Positions 1 to 7,585 of a DNA stretch of 33,861 nt are shown here, piece by piece; position 1 is the first letter of the stretch; every line of letters begins with the position of its first letter. The notes beneath the pieces were generated by a model, which saw only the letters and a program-made list of their open reading frames with translations, made no database searches and was not told where the DNA came from. The position numbers and the translations under genes were made by a program. Source of the DNA: a bacterium (lineage in GTDB: Bacteria; Myxococcota_A; Bradymonadia; UBA7976; UBA1532); contig JAUHXL010000023.1 in NCBI GenBank assembly GCA_030426945.1, forward strand, positions 1 through 33,861. The letters run 5' to 3'.

Positions 1-2
1 TC

Positions 3-620
3 GTCGTCGCCGACCCCCTGCGCGCCGGCGACGAGACGCGCTACTTCCCCAGCGAGGTCAACCTGTTGCGGGCCGATGTCGTCGTCATCAACAAGATCGA
101 CGCCGCCCCGCCCGACGCCGTCGACGCGCTGCGCCGCAGCGTCCACGAAGCCAACCCGCGCGCCACCGTCGTCGACGCCGCCAGCCCCGTCGAGATCGAC
201 GATCCCGGCGCCCTGCGCGGCAAGCGCGTGCTGGTGGTCGAGGACGGCCCCACGCTCACCCACGGCCAGATGCGCCACGGCGCCGGCGTCGCCGCCGCCC
301 GCCGCTTCGGCGCCGCCGAGCTGGTCGACCCGCGCCCGTGGCTGCGAGGCGCCCTCGTCGACACCTTCGAACGCTACCCCCACATCGGCCCGCTGCTGCC
401 CGCGATGGGCTACGGGCCCGCCCAGCTGCGCGACCTCGAGCAGACCATCGCGGCGGTCGACTGCGACCTCGTCGTCGTCGGCACGCCCATCGATCTCGCG
501 CGCCACCTGACGCTCACCCGCCCCAGCGTGCGGGTGCGCTACAGCCTCCAGTGCCTCGGTCGGCCCAGCCTCGAAGAGGTGGTCGACCGATTCCTCACGA
601 CGCAGGAGGCCGCGCCATGA
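3..620 (+). CDS. Cyclic 2,3-diphosphoglycerate synthetase-like GTPase (5' truncated by window edge)
   Basis: The reading frame is open from base 3 and has no start in the window; the TTG at 66 in the ORF track is only the first start-like codon. Visible landmarks are VVADPLRAGDE, the guanine-specificity motif NKID, and the stretches VEDGPTLTHG and FERYPHIGPLLPAMGYG, which I recognise from the cyclic 2,3-diphosphoglycerate synthetase (CpgS) family of P-loop NTPases. In archaea that family makes the thermoprotectant cyclic 2,3-DPG; bacterial homologues have no well-established role. Only the C-terminal 205 residues are here, so the P-loop lies upstream. The stop overlaps the next start (ATGA), indicating an operon with the two following genes. 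The family call is firm; the reaction in this organism is inferred. Confidence 0.85.
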   Translation, partial: VVADPLRAGDETRYFPSEVNLLRADVVVINKIDAAPPDAVDALRRSVHEANPRATVVDAASPVEIDDPGALRGKRVLVVEDGPTLTHGQMRHGAGVAAARRFGAAELVDPRPWLRGALVDTFERYPHIGPLLPAMGYGPAQLRDLEQTIAAVDCDLVVVGTPIDLARHLTLTRPSVRVRYSLQCLGRPSLEEVVDRFLTTQEAAP

Positions 621-1456
621 CCCGCCCCATCGAAGACCTCGGGCTGCTCGAGCAGCTGCAGCCCTTCGTGCTGAGCCACCGCGCCAACTGGCCGCACCTG
701 AACCTCGAGCCCCTGGGGGTGAAGATCACCGACACCCACGTCTTCGATCCCGCCCAGCTGCGCTCCGGCCGCCTCGTCGAGGGTCTGTTGCGCCTCGATC
801 GCCTCACCTTCGCCCGGCAGGCGATGGGCATGCCCCGTTGGGTGCTCTACGACTGCGCCGCGTTCCCCGGCGTCGTCGTCGGCCTCGGCCAGGTGACCAG
901 CGAGATGAGCGACACGCTGCAGCGCGCCTACGGCGTGCGCCCCAACGGAGCGTTCCTGCCGCTGTCCATGTGGGCCGCCATCCCCTGCGCGCGCCCGGGC
1001 GCCTGGTTCGGCCACAACCTGTCGTCGGCCAACGTGGCGCTGCCCCGCGGCGAGCGCTTCCCGCGCCTCGCGACGCTCACCAAGGCCCTCGGCCTCGCGG
1101 TCACCCGCGCGACGCGCCAATACGGGGCCACCCAGTGGGAGAGCCCTGCGCTGCCCCTGCACCGCCGCTTCGGCCCCCTGCACCTCGACGCCGCGTGGAT
1201 CCCGGCCCACACGCACCCCGGCTCGTTGTCCTACCACCTCGACCTCGACGAGGCCGCCATCCGCGGCGCGCTCGGCCCCCCGCCCGCCCGGCCCGATCAG
1301 GTGGACATGACCGTCGACGCCGCCGACACCGACGCGCTGCACGCCTTGCAACTCCGCCTCGAGGCGGGTCAGGATTGGTCGCTCGTCGGCATGACCGACG
1401 CGCCCGATGGACGAACCCTGCTGCTGCGGGCGCCCCCTCGGCTGCCCGCCGCCTGA
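617..1456 (+). CDS. Conserved-looking protein of unknown function, cpgS-linked
   Basis: A 279-residue soluble protein that I do not recognise. The ATG at 617 overlaps the upstream stop and gives MTRPIEDLGL; the longer ORF from 338 is a spurious extension. The sequence has no signal peptide or membrane segment. It contains conserved-looking aromatic and glycine stretches such as WVLYDCAAFPG and GAWFGHNLSS, and a histidine-rich HTHPGSLSYH segment that could bind metal or contribute catalytic residues. Position between a CpgS-like GTPase and a carboxymuconolactone-decarboxylase-fold protein suggests one metabolic or stress unit. No function is assigned. That it is a real gene is supported by operonic overlap and codon structure. 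Confidence 0.75.
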   Translation: MTRPIEDLGLLEQLQPFVLSHRANWPHLNLEPLGVKITDTHVFDPAQLRSGRLVEGLLRLDRLTFARQAMGMPRWVLYDCAAFPGVVVGLGQVTSEMSDTLQRAYGVRPNGAFLPLSMWAAIPCARPGAWFGHNLSSANVALPRGERFPRLATLTKALGLAVTRATRQYGATQWESPALPLHRRFGPLHLDAAWIPAHTHPGSLSYHLDLDEAAIRGALGPPPARPDQVDMTVDAADTDALHALQLRLEAGQDWSLVGMTDAPDGRTLLLRAPPRLPAA

Positions 1457-1475
1457 GCCCGCGCCCGGAGCCCCC

Positions 1476-1802
1476 ATGAGCGACAAGCTGCCCAAGCCCC
1501 CCCGCACCTACACGAAGTTCGTCACCACCTTCCCCAAGCTGGGCAAGGCCTGGGAGCACATCCACGAGGCCGGCGCCGACGGCCCCATCGACGCCCGCAC
1601 CGCCCGCCTGATCAAGCTCGGCATCGCCATGGGCGCCATGCGCGAGGGCTCGGTGCACAGCGGCGTGCGCAAGGCGGTCGCCCTGGGCATCACGCCCGAG
1701 GAGATCCGCCAGGTGGTCGCCATGTGCGCCAGCACGCTGGGCATGCCGTCGACGGTGGCGGTCTTCTCGTGGGCGGAGGACGTGCTGGAGAAGGGGGAGT
1801 AG
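1476..1802 (+). CDS. Carboxymuconolactone decarboxylase (AhpD-like fold) family protein
   Basis: A 108-residue all-helical protein. The ATG at 1476 follows a CGGAG ribosome-binding site, and the ORF-track start at 1407 is upstream noise. The central motif MGAMREGSVHSGVRKAVALG followed by ITPEEIRQVV is typical of the carboxymuconolactone decarboxylase/AhpD fold. The redox CxxC of true AhpD is absent: the equivalent stretch reads EGSVHSG, so alkylhydroperoxidase activity by the usual thiol mechanism is unlikely. The histidine in VHS is the residue the family usually retains. It is the third gene of the CpgS-like operon, 19 bp after the preceding stop. Its substrate is unknown. Confidence 0.85.
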   Translation: MSDKLPKPPRTYTKFVTTFPKLGKAWEHIHEAGADGPIDARTARLIKLGIAMGAMREGSVHSGVRKAVALGITPEEIRQVVAMCASTLGMPSTVAVFSWAEDVLEKGE

Positions 1803-1893
1803 GGAACCCGGTACCGCGGGCGAGAAGGGGTAGAAAAGGGGGTACCCGAGCCACGGCGTCGTGCTCGCGGCGCCGCGCCGAGCCCCGCCGACT

Positions 1894-1926
1894 TGACGGA
1901 TCTAAACTTCAACTTTAGATCTGTCA
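1894..1926. promoter_or_regulatory. 13-bp inverted repeat before the AAA/DUF4143 gene; candidate operator
   Basis: TGACGGATCTAAA, a 7-nt spacer, then TTTAGATCTGTCA. The arms are complementary except at one position, and the element is strikingly AT-rich for this genome. It ends 3 nt before the ATG at 1930, where a ribosome-binding site would normally sit, and no Shine-Dalgarno sequence is visible. It could be an operator, possibly for autoregulation, or a 5' RNA hairpin that controls translation. The structure is seen; the function is inferred. Confidence 0.6.
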
Positions 1927-1929
1927 GCC

Positions 1930-3099
1930 ATGTATCGGTCTCGACGAATCGCCGAAGCGCTGCGCGCGGCGCGGCAACAGCTCCCGGTGGTGCTCATCAC
2001 GGGACCGCGCCAGTCGGGCAAGAGCACGCTGGTGCGGAACGAGCTGCCCGACGTGCCCTACGTCACCTTCGATGACCCGCTCGAGGTCGACTTCGCCCGC
2101 CAGGACCCCAACGGCTTCCTCGATCGCTTCGACGACGCGGTGGTGCTCGACGAGATCCAGCTCGTGCCCGAGCTGATGCGCTACCTGAAGATGCGCGTCG
2201 ACACCGACCGCCGGCCGGGCCGCTACGTGCTCACCGGCTCCCAGCAGTTCGCGATGATGGAGCAGGTGTCCGAGAGCCTCGCCGGCCGCGTCGCCATCCT
2301 CGAGCTGCTGCCCCTGTCGCTCGCCGAACGCGACCCGATCCCCCCGCTGACCGATCTCATCTGGGTCGGCGGCTACCCCGAGCCCGCCCTGCACCCCGAC
2401 CGCCGCGACCTGTGGGTGCGCGGCTACGTCCGCACTTACGTCGAGCGCGACATCCGCCAGATGCGACAGATCGCCGACCTCGCCGCGTTCGAGCAGCTGA
2501 TCATGCTCGCCGCCGCGAACCACGGGCAGGAGCTGAACGTCGCCCGCCTCTCACGGCAGGTGGGCATGTCCCAGCCGACCGTGAAGGCCTGGATGGGCCT
2601 GCTCGAGGCCGCCTACCTCGGCGTCGCGGTGCCCCCGTACTTCCGCAACCTGGGCAAGCGCCTGGTCAAGGCGCGCAAGTGGTACCTGCTCGACAGCGCC
2701 CTGGTGTGCGAGCTGACCCGCCAGCCCTCCGCCGAGGCCGCCCTCGCCGGCGCGATGGGCGGCCCGCTCTTTGAGGGCATGGTCGTCGTCGAGGTGCTGA
2801 AGGCCATGGCCCACGCGGGCCTGCGCCCCGAGCTGTATCACTGGCGCAGCCACGACCAGCTCGAGGTCGACCTGATCATCCGCACCCGCGACGGGCTGCA
2901 GCCGATCGAGATCAAGCTGACCGCCACCCCCACTGCTGGGCACGCGGCGCCCCTCTCGCGCTTCATCGAGCTCGAGCCCGACGCCGCGCCCAAGGGCCTG
3001 CTGGTGTGCCGCGTCGACCGCGAACGCCGCCTGCCCGGCGGACACCTGGCGATGCCGTGGCAGGCGTTGCCGGCGTGGCTGGAGGGGCGGTTGGCGTGA
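1930..3099 (+). CDS. AAA-family ATPase with DUF4143 C-terminal domain
   Basis: A 389-residue protein of the AAA_14-DUF4143 family. The Walker A is GPRQSGKST (about residues 26-34), the Walker B-like AVVLDEIQ lies near residues 70-77 and a sensor-like LTGSQQF follows. The middle holds the family landmark GGYPEPAL-(x)-YVRTYVERDI and a winged-helix-like LSRQVGMSQPTVKAWM. The C-terminus has VDLII-(x)-PIEIKLT, the D...ExK pattern of a PD-(D/E)XK-like nuclease fold. Members are widespread, often horizontally moved and of uncertain role; DNA handling or a defence-like function is often suspected. The gene stands alone, downstream of an AT-rich palindrome that may control it. The start is the ATG directly after that palindrome. 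Confidence 0.88.
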   Translation: MYRSRRIAEALRAARQQLPVVLITGPRQSGKSTLVRNELPDVPYVTFDDPLEVDFARQDPNGFLDRFDDAVVLDEIQLVPELMRYLKMRVDTDRRPGRYVLTGSQQFAMMEQVSESLAGRVAILELLPLSLAERDPIPPLTDLIWVGGYPEPALHPDRRDLWVRGYVRTYVERDIRQMRQIADLAAFEQLIMLAAANHGQELNVARLSRQVGMSQPTVKAWMGLLEAAYLGVAVPPYFRNLGKRLVKARKWYLLDSALVCELTRQPSAEAALAGAMGGPLFEGMVVVEVLKAMAHAGLRPELYHWRSHDQLEVDLIIRTRDGLQPIEIKLTATPTAGHAAPLSRFIELEPDAAPKGLLVCRVDRERRLPGGHLAMPWQALPAWLEGRLA

Positions 3100-3272
3100 G
3101 GGCTGCGCCGGCGCCGGCTCACAGAACCTGGCCGCAGCGCTGGCCAGCGCCGCGGGTCCGGTGCGGCGGCTTCGGCCGAGAGTGAGCTCCACACCGACCT
3201 GGACATGCCGGCGCCGTCCGGCCACGATGCCCCAAGCAGCACGCACTCGGGCAGTCCCGCAACGGCAGGCTC

Positions 3273-5021
3273 ATGGGCAGCGAACCGAACCGCCGACAGT
3301 TCATCGTCGCCAGCTCCGCGGCTGCGCTGGCCGGGTGCTGCGGCGCGCCCGAGTTTCCCAAGGTCCCTCGGCAGCAGCGCTCCCAGACGCCTGTCGTCGA
3401 CATCCACTGCCACATCTTCAACGTACGCGACCTGCCCATCGAAGGGTTCGCCGCACAACTGCTCGAGCTGCCCCGCTTCGTTCAGATTCTCCTGCTGCGT
3501 CCACTCGTGAACGCCTACCTGGCGACCACCCGATCGGACGCCGCTGACCAGGAGGAGCTGCGCGCGGCCATCGACGGTGACCTACCGTGCTTCGCGCGCA
3601 TCGAGAAGTCCACGACCGAGCAGCAGCAGCGCGTCCTCATCGAGGCCGTGCCCGATCTCGCGTTCGACCTGCAGCATCCCGACGGCGCCGAGGGTGGCTG
3701 GAGCGAGCACTTCCCCCAACTGGCCGCGCGCACCCTGGCCCTGCACCGCGCAGAATCGACTCGTCCCTACGGACCTGCCGCGCCGCCGACCCCGTCGGCG
3801 CCCGACGCTGCCTACGATCCCTTCGCGCCGGTGGACGCGCCCACACGGGTCCCCGACGAGGACCCGAGCACCGATCAGTCCCCGCCGGACGACCAGGCGG
3901 CGCTCGTCGCCTTCGACGCGCTCGCCCGGGCTGCGCGCGAGAGGGATGCCGAGCTTCACGGCTTCCTGGGTGCGCCGCGCGAATCGGGCCTGATCGGGGT
4001 GCAGGACTTCCCGGTGGTCGGCCGGGTGCTCGACACGCTCGCGTTGTTCCGTGGCTCACGCGCGCAGCTCGCGTACTGGCTGGTCCACACCTACCCGACC
4101 GTCGACCTCTTCACGCCCTTGCTCATCGACTTCGAAGGCTGGGTGCAGGACCGTCCGCGCACCGACCTGAAGCAGCAGTACGCGCTGATGAGCCTGGTCA
4201 CCGAGTGGTCGATGCGCACCAACCTGCGAACGGGTGAACAAGGCGTGAACGGTCCGAAGATTCATCCGTTCGCGCCGTTCGATCCACGGCGTGCGAACGG
4301 TCTGGACGACCTGAAGCGGGCGATCGAAACCCACGCCTTCGTCGGCGTGAAGGTGTACCCGCCGTGCGGGTTCCGCCCCAGCGGCGACGAGGACGCCGAG
4401 GTCCAGAAGAACCTCGAGGGCCTCTATGCCCACTGCAACGACCACGATCTGCCCCTGATGGCCCACTGCTCCCCCAGCAACGCTCTGTCGCCCGGCGCCG
4501 AGCTGAAGGCGCATCCCCGCGGTTGGCGCGGCGTCCTGGAAAGCCACCCGCGCCTGCGAGTGTGCCTGGGGCACGCGGGCCACCTGGCGCGGGACGACGA
4601 CCCCGACGCCCCGCTCTGGCTCGACGACATCGCCGATCTCATGATCGAGTTCCCGGGTCGCGTGTTCGCCGACATCAGCAACTCCGAGGCCGTCGAGTCC
4701 GCGGCCTACCGGCGACGCTTCACCGACACCCTCGCCCAACGGCGGCCCGAGCGTCGGCGAGCGTTCCTGAACGGCCTCCTCTTCGGGACCGACTGGTTCA
4801 TGAACCGCATCGTGAAGTCGCGCGCCGCCTATTTCCCCCTCGCCTGGCGCGAGTTGTTCGGGCAGTGGGGTGTGCCGGACGCCGAGGCCATGGGCCGTCG
4901 CGCCCTGGTGTTCCTGGGGCTTCGCGAAGAAGACGGCAGGGCGAGCACCGGCAGCAACCGTGCGCGCCTCTGCGCCTTGTATGACCGACACCGTGTCTCC
5001 TACCCGAGGTGGCTGGCATGA
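3273..5021 (+). CDS. Tat-type lipoprotein of the amidohydrolase (metal-dependent TIM-barrel) family
   Basis: A 582-residue protein whose N-terminus reads NRRQFIVASSAAALAGC, combining a twin-arginine-like motif with a lipobox (Cys22), so an exported, lipid-anchored enzyme is likely. The catalytic domain shows amidohydrolase_2 landmarks: DIHCHIF (HxH near residues 45-47), GVKVYPPCGF, MAHCSPSNA, VCLGHAGH and a late FGTDWFM whose Asp fits the metal/catalytic aspartate. A proline- and aspartate-rich, probably disordered stretch around residues 165-205 looks like an insertion. It is the first gene of a three-gene operon, its TGA overlapping the protease ATG. The substrate is unknown. In context it may be an effector of a conflict system rather than a catabolic enzyme; that is inference. 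Confidence 0.85.
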   Translation: MGSEPNRRQFIVASSAAALAGCCGAPEFPKVPRQQRSQTPVVDIHCHIFNVRDLPIEGFAAQLLELPRFVQILLLRPLVNAYLATTRSDAADQEELRAAIDGDLPCFARIEKSTTEQQQRVLIEAVPDLAFDLQHPDGAEGGWSEHFPQLAARTLALHRAESTRPYGPAAPPTPSAPDAAYDPFAPVDAPTRVPDEDPSTDQSPPDDQAALVAFDALARAARERDAELHGFLGAPRESGLIGVQDFPVVGRVLDTLALFRGSRAQLAYWLVHTYPTVDLFTPLLIDFEGWVQDRPRTDLKQQYALMSLVTEWSMRTNLRTGEQGVNGPKIHPFAPFDPRRANGLDDLKRAIETHAFVGVKVYPPCGFRPSGDEDAEVQKNLEGLYAHCNDHDLPLMAHCSPSNALSPGAELKAHPRGWRGVLESHPRLRVCLGHAGHLARDDDPDAPLWLDDIADLMIEFPGRVFADISNSEAVESAAYRRRFTDTLAQRRPERRRAFLNGLLFGTDWFMNRIVKSRAAYFPLAWRELFGQWGVPDAEAMGRRALVFLGLREEDGRASTGSNRARLCALYDRHRVSYPRWLA

Positions 5022-5872
5022 CCGATGACCGCTTCGACCCCGTCGACGCACCCGAGTCGAAGCTCGACCCGGCCGACGCTTGGGTCGCGATGCCCGCGCT
5101 CGATGCGCCGGGCCCCTGGACCGGCGTGGGACCCCTCACCGTCTTCGACGACGACGGCCGCGAGCCGGTCCCCACCGACGTGCTGCCCTGGGCGGCCGTC
5201 TGCCTGCTCCGGCTCCGGCGGGGTCCCGCCGACCAGCAGCGCGAGACGTTGGCCACCGGCTGGCTGGCTGGCCCACGCGTCGTGCTCACGGCGGGACACA
5301 ACCTGCACCCGGGAGGCGGCGACCACGACGCGGGGTGGGTGCGCGAGGTCATCGTGCAGCCAGGCTCCGCGGGCGCCCGGACGCCCTTCGGCGCACAACG
5401 AACCTGCGTGTTTGCGTCGACGCGCGGGTGGCTGGACCACCACGCTCGGGAAGCGGACCTCGGCGCCCTCTTTCTGGCCCACGATTTCCCAGGGCACCCT
5501 GGCCACCTGCTGATCGACGCGCCGCGCGACGGCCAGGTGTGCGTGGCCGGCTACCCCCACGCCATCGACGCAGCGCAGGCGACTGGGCAGACGCTCTACC
5601 GCCACTGGGGCGACCTGATCGAGAACGCCGACGGCCGACTGCGCTACGACGTCGACACCACCCGCGGGCAGAGCGGCAGCCCGGTCCTTCAACGCCAGGG
5701 TGGGGGCGTCGTCGCGATCGGCGTCCACGGCTACGGCGACGAGGGGACACTCGCGGACGAGCGAGGGAACGCGGCCGTCACGCTCGACGCCCGCTTCGAC
5801 GCCGCGTTGCGCTCGTGGCTGCCTCGTGGCGGCGCCCCCTTGCCACCCTCTCGACGACGTCCCGCCTCATGA
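5018..5872 (+). CDS. Trypsin-like (V8/S1-fold) serine protease
   Basis: I chose the ATG at 5018, which overlaps the upstream stop as ATGA, over the GTG at 5009. The 284-residue product has a complete trypsin-fold triad: His94 in LTAGHN, Asp147 in EADLGAL and Ser219 in GQSGSPV, the last resembling V8/Glu-endopeptidase-like bacterial proteases. No signal peptide is visible, so it is probably cytoplasmic, as is common for trypsin-like effectors in bacterial conflict systems. The first 60 residues are Asp/Pro-rich and may be a linker or adaptor segment. It is translationally coupled on both sides, to the amidohydrolase and to the FGE-fold protein, so the latter may act as sensor or anchor for it. 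Confidence 0.92.
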   Translation: MTDDRFDPVDAPESKLDPADAWVAMPALDAPGPWTGVGPLTVFDDDGREPVPTDVLPWAAVCLLRLRRGPADQQRETLATGWLAGPRVVLTAGHNLHPGGGDHDAGWVREVIVQPGSAGARTPFGAQRTCVFASTRGWLDHHAREADLGALFLAHDFPGHPGHLLIDAPRDGQVCVAGYPHAIDAAQATGQTLYRHWGDLIENADGRLRYDVDTTRGQSGSPVLQRQGGGVVAIGVHGYGDEGTLADERGNAAVTLDARFDAALRSWLPRGGAPLPPSRRRPAS

Positions 5873-6870
5873 ACGCCGCAGCGCTGCTCCAACGACTCGA
5901 CCGGCTGGGGCCGACTCGCGCCGCGCTGCTGGGCGCGACCGTCGGCGCAGGCGTCGGCGGCCCATTGCTCCTGGCCGACACACCCGCCCTGCGATTCGCT
6001 GGCTGCGGCGCCCTGCTCGGTGTGGGCGCCGCGCTGGCGCTGCGCCAGCGCTGGGTCGACCGGGAGGTCACTGACCAGGCCGCCCATGCGCCGGGCGCCC
6101 CACCGCGCCGCGACCCTCGCGACCTGCTGGACATGGTGTGGGTTCCCAGCGGCACGTTCATGATGGGGTCGGACGAATCCGATCCCGACGCCCGGTCCAA
6201 CGAGAAACCTCGGTTCGAAGCACACGTTCGACAGCCTCTCTGGGTTCAGCGCGTCCCGGTCACCAACGCGGACTACCGCCGCTTCAACGCCGACCACGCA
6301 CCAGGAGAGCCCGGCAACCTACCGGCCAGCGATGTGTCGTGGCTCGACGCCGTGCGCTTCTGCAACGACGCCTCGCAGGCGACGGGTTTCGCGCCGGCCT
6401 ACGAGGTGCGCGGCGATGTGATCCGTTGGCTGCCGACCGACGGCTACCGACTGCTGACGGAGATCGAGTGGGAGTACGCCTGTCGCGCCCACAGTCAGGC
6501 ACGACTCAGCTTCGGCGATGATCCGTCACAGCTCGGGTGGTACGGCTGGTACGACGAGAACAGCGGAGGCCGCAAACGGCCCGTGGGCGCACTCAGACCC
6601 AATGCGTTCGGGCTGTACGACCTGCACGGCAATGTCTGGGAATGGGTCTGGGGCCAGCCGTACAAGTACCCGCTCGACCGACGAACTGGCAGGGTCACCG
6701 AGATGAGCACCCGGATGGGTTCGCCTGTGTTGCGGGGGGGCGCCTTCGACCGCGAGGCCAGGGACCTGCGCGCCGCGAGCCGGGACTGGGACGAGCCAGA
6801 GCGCCGGTTCTCGTTCGTCGGCTTCCGGTGTGCGCGTGGCGCGCGCCCCGAGCCGTCCGTTGCCCCTTGA
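5869..6870 (+). CDS. Membrane-anchored FGE-sulfatase-fold protein with DGR-type variable C-terminus
   Basis: A 333-residue protein starting at an ATG overlapping the protease stop. Two hydrophobic segments (about residues 16-37 and 45-62) are followed by a formylglycine-generating-enzyme/C-type-lectin-fold domain from WVPSGTFMMGSDESDP to GFRCAR. Typical landmarks are VPVTNADYRRF, SDVSWLDAVRFCN, LLTEIEWEYACR and GLYDLHGNVWEWV. The paired cysteines of genuine FGE enzymes are missing from the final repeat (RGGAFDRE, RAASRD), so oxidase activity is unlikely. The last 43 codons match those of the 7586-10852 protein almost base for base, except at clustered codon positions 1-2, as expected for a DGR variable region. 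I infer a ligand-recognition module for the upstream protease and amidohydrolase. Confidence 0.9.
   Translation: MNAAALLQRLDRLGPTRAALLGATVGAGVGGPLLLADTPALRFAGCGALLGVGAALALRQRWVDREVTDQAAHAPGAPPRRDPRDLLDMVWVPSGTFMMGSDESDPDARSNEKPRFEAHVRQPLWVQRVPVTNADYRRFNADHAPGEPGNLPASDVSWLDAVRFCNDASQATGFAPAYEVRGDVIRWLPTDGYRLLTEIEWEYACRAHSQARLSFGDDPSQLGWYGWYDENSGGRKRPVGALRPNAFGLYDLHGNVWEWVWGQPYKYPLDRRTGRVTEMSTRMGSPVLRGGAFDREARDLRAASRDWDEPERRFSFVGFRCARGARPEPSVAP
6727..6853 (+). repeat. DGR-type variable region 1 (VR1)
   Basis: These 127 bp at the 3' end of the FGE-fold gene align without gaps to 7603-7729 on the minus strand. The first 24 bp and last 38 bp are identical. The 65-bp core carries 16 mismatches in 11 codons, 14 of them at codon positions 1 or 2. 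In 11 of the 16 one of the two copies has A, and the other five are compatible with an A in a lost or distant template. The protein pattern RGG-(F/W)...LRAA.R....P..R....GFR matches C-type-lectin-fold DGR targets. Confidence 0.85.
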
Positions 6871-6877
6871 TGGGCTT

Positions 6878-6892
6878 CCCCTTGCAGCGGGG
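6878..6892 (+). other. Short stem-loop after VR1
   Basis: CCCC, a 7-nt loop, then GGGG, 7 nt after the stop codon of the VR1 gene. Its 15-nt length and flanks (TTCCCC and AGCGGGGTCGCG) match the stronger hairpin after VR2. Hairpins or cruciforms just downstream of variable regions assist target recognition in characterised DGRs. This one has only four base pairs. Confidence 0.5.
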
Positions 6893-6901
6893 TCGCGTCA
6901 T

Positions 6902-6930
6902 TTGGCGACACGATGTCGACATGTCGCCAA
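6902..6930. promoter_or_regulatory. 9-bp perfect inverted repeat with an embedded TGTCGACA palindrome
   Basis: TTGGCGACA, 11 nt, TGTCGCCAA, with TGTCGACA at 6914-6921 in the spacer. It lies between the convergent ends of the VR1 gene and the HTH gene. No T-run follows, so a classical intrinsic terminator is doubtful. The same 8-mer recurs upstream of the HTH gene, which favours a protein-binding site. Confidence 0.5.
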
Positions 6931-6974
6931 GTCGTCACATGACCACCCAACCGCGGTAGGACGCCATCGTTCGA

Positions 6975-7472
6975 TCAAGCGCCTCGGGCCCGCGCGGCCG
7001 GCGCGCCGTCCAGGTAGAGCGCCACCACCGCCCGGCTGGCTGCGTCGCGCGCGTCGTGGTAGGCGGCCGACTTCAGATCCCGCTCGAACCAGTGACAGCC
7101 CGTGCCCAGATGTTCCAGGCTGCAGCGCAGCAGGGCCGTCGCGGCGTGGCCCGCGTCGAGCTCGGTGACGCACCTTGCGAGCAGCGGCTGGGCGATCTGA
7201 TAGGCCTTCATGTCGGTCAGCGAGTAGCGTCGGCGCCCGTCGACGTGTGCGTCGCCGCTGACCTTGGTCGCCTCGGCGTCGATGCGCGCCGCGACGCGCT
7301 CGCGCGCGGCCGTCTGGCCCTCGCTCAGCCCGCCCGCGGGCACGTCGGCGAGGTCGATGAGCCACGCTTTGCCGGGCCGCTTCGCGCGCAGCTTGCCCTG
7401 CCTGATCATGTAGCGGATCTGCCGCTCGGACTTGCCCAGCCTTGCTGCGGCTTCGCTCACCGTCACCTGCAC
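6975..7472 (-). CDS. Small HTH protein with C-terminal helical domain, between the two variable regions
   Basis: A 165-residue protein starting at GTG 7472. Residues 1-40 (VSEAAARLGKSERQIRYMI, then GKLRAKRPGKAWLID) are a MerR/excisionase-type helix-turn-helix. A charged linker leads to a helical C-terminal half (about residues 80-158) containing LLRCSLEHLGTGCHWFERDL and ARDAASRAVVALYL. I do not recognise the C-terminal family. Two readings fit: a transcriptional regulator of the island, supported by TGTCGACA sites at 7526 and 7546 upstream of its start, or a DGR accessory protein, since Avd accessory proteins are helical bundles usually encoded next to variable regions. Sequence similarity to Avd could not be established by eye. 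The DNA-binding call is good; the role is open. Confidence 0.7.
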   Translation of the reverse strand: MQVTVSEAAARLGKSERQIRYMIRQGKLRAKRPGKAWLIDLADVPAGGLSEGQTAARERVAARIDAEATKVSGDAHVDGRRRYSLTDMKAYQIAQPLLARCVTELDAGHAATALLRCSLEHLGTGCHWFERDLKSAAYHDARDAASRAVVALYLDGAPAARARGA

Positions 7473-7525
7473 GCTCTCACCGCCCCCTTCTGACTCGAAG
7501 GCCGCTCGTCTCGTCGCCGACAGGG

Positions 7526-7553
7526 TGTCGACACTTCAGGCCGCTTGTCGACA
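7526..7553. promoter_or_regulatory. Two TGTCGACA palindromes 20 bp apart upstream of the HTH gene
   Basis: GTGTCGACAC at 7525-7534 and TTGTCGACAA at 7545-7554 are perfect 10-bp palindromes about two helical turns apart. They start 53 bp upstream of the HTH gene's GTG and lie just beyond the end of the VR2 gene. They may be an operator for the HTH protein; a role in retrohoming target recognition is also possible because they abut the VR2 hairpin. Confidence 0.45.
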
Positions 7554-7564
7554 ATTCCGCGCGA

Positions 7565-7579
7565 CCCCGCTTCGCGGGG
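7565..7579 (-). other. Perfect stem-loop after VR2
   Basis: On the minus strand CCCCGC-GAA-GCGGGG forms six GC pairs with a GAA loop, 6 nt after the stop codon of the VR2 gene. The surrounding sequence is shared with the VR1 downstream flank. A short GC stem with a purine-rich loop just past the variable region is what characterised DGR targets carry. A terminator is less likely because no T-run follows. Confidence 0.6.
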
Positions 7580-7585
7580 AACCCC

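Noticed and set aside
5869-6870. Function as a genuine formylglycine-generating (sulfatase-maturing) enzyme
   Set aside because: The catalytic cysteine pair is absent, no sulfatase gene is nearby, and the C-terminus is a variable-region scaffold.
7565-7579. VR2 hairpin as an intrinsic terminator
   Set aside because: No T-run follows on the relevant strand and the flanks are shared with the VR1 copy, which better fits a DGR target element.
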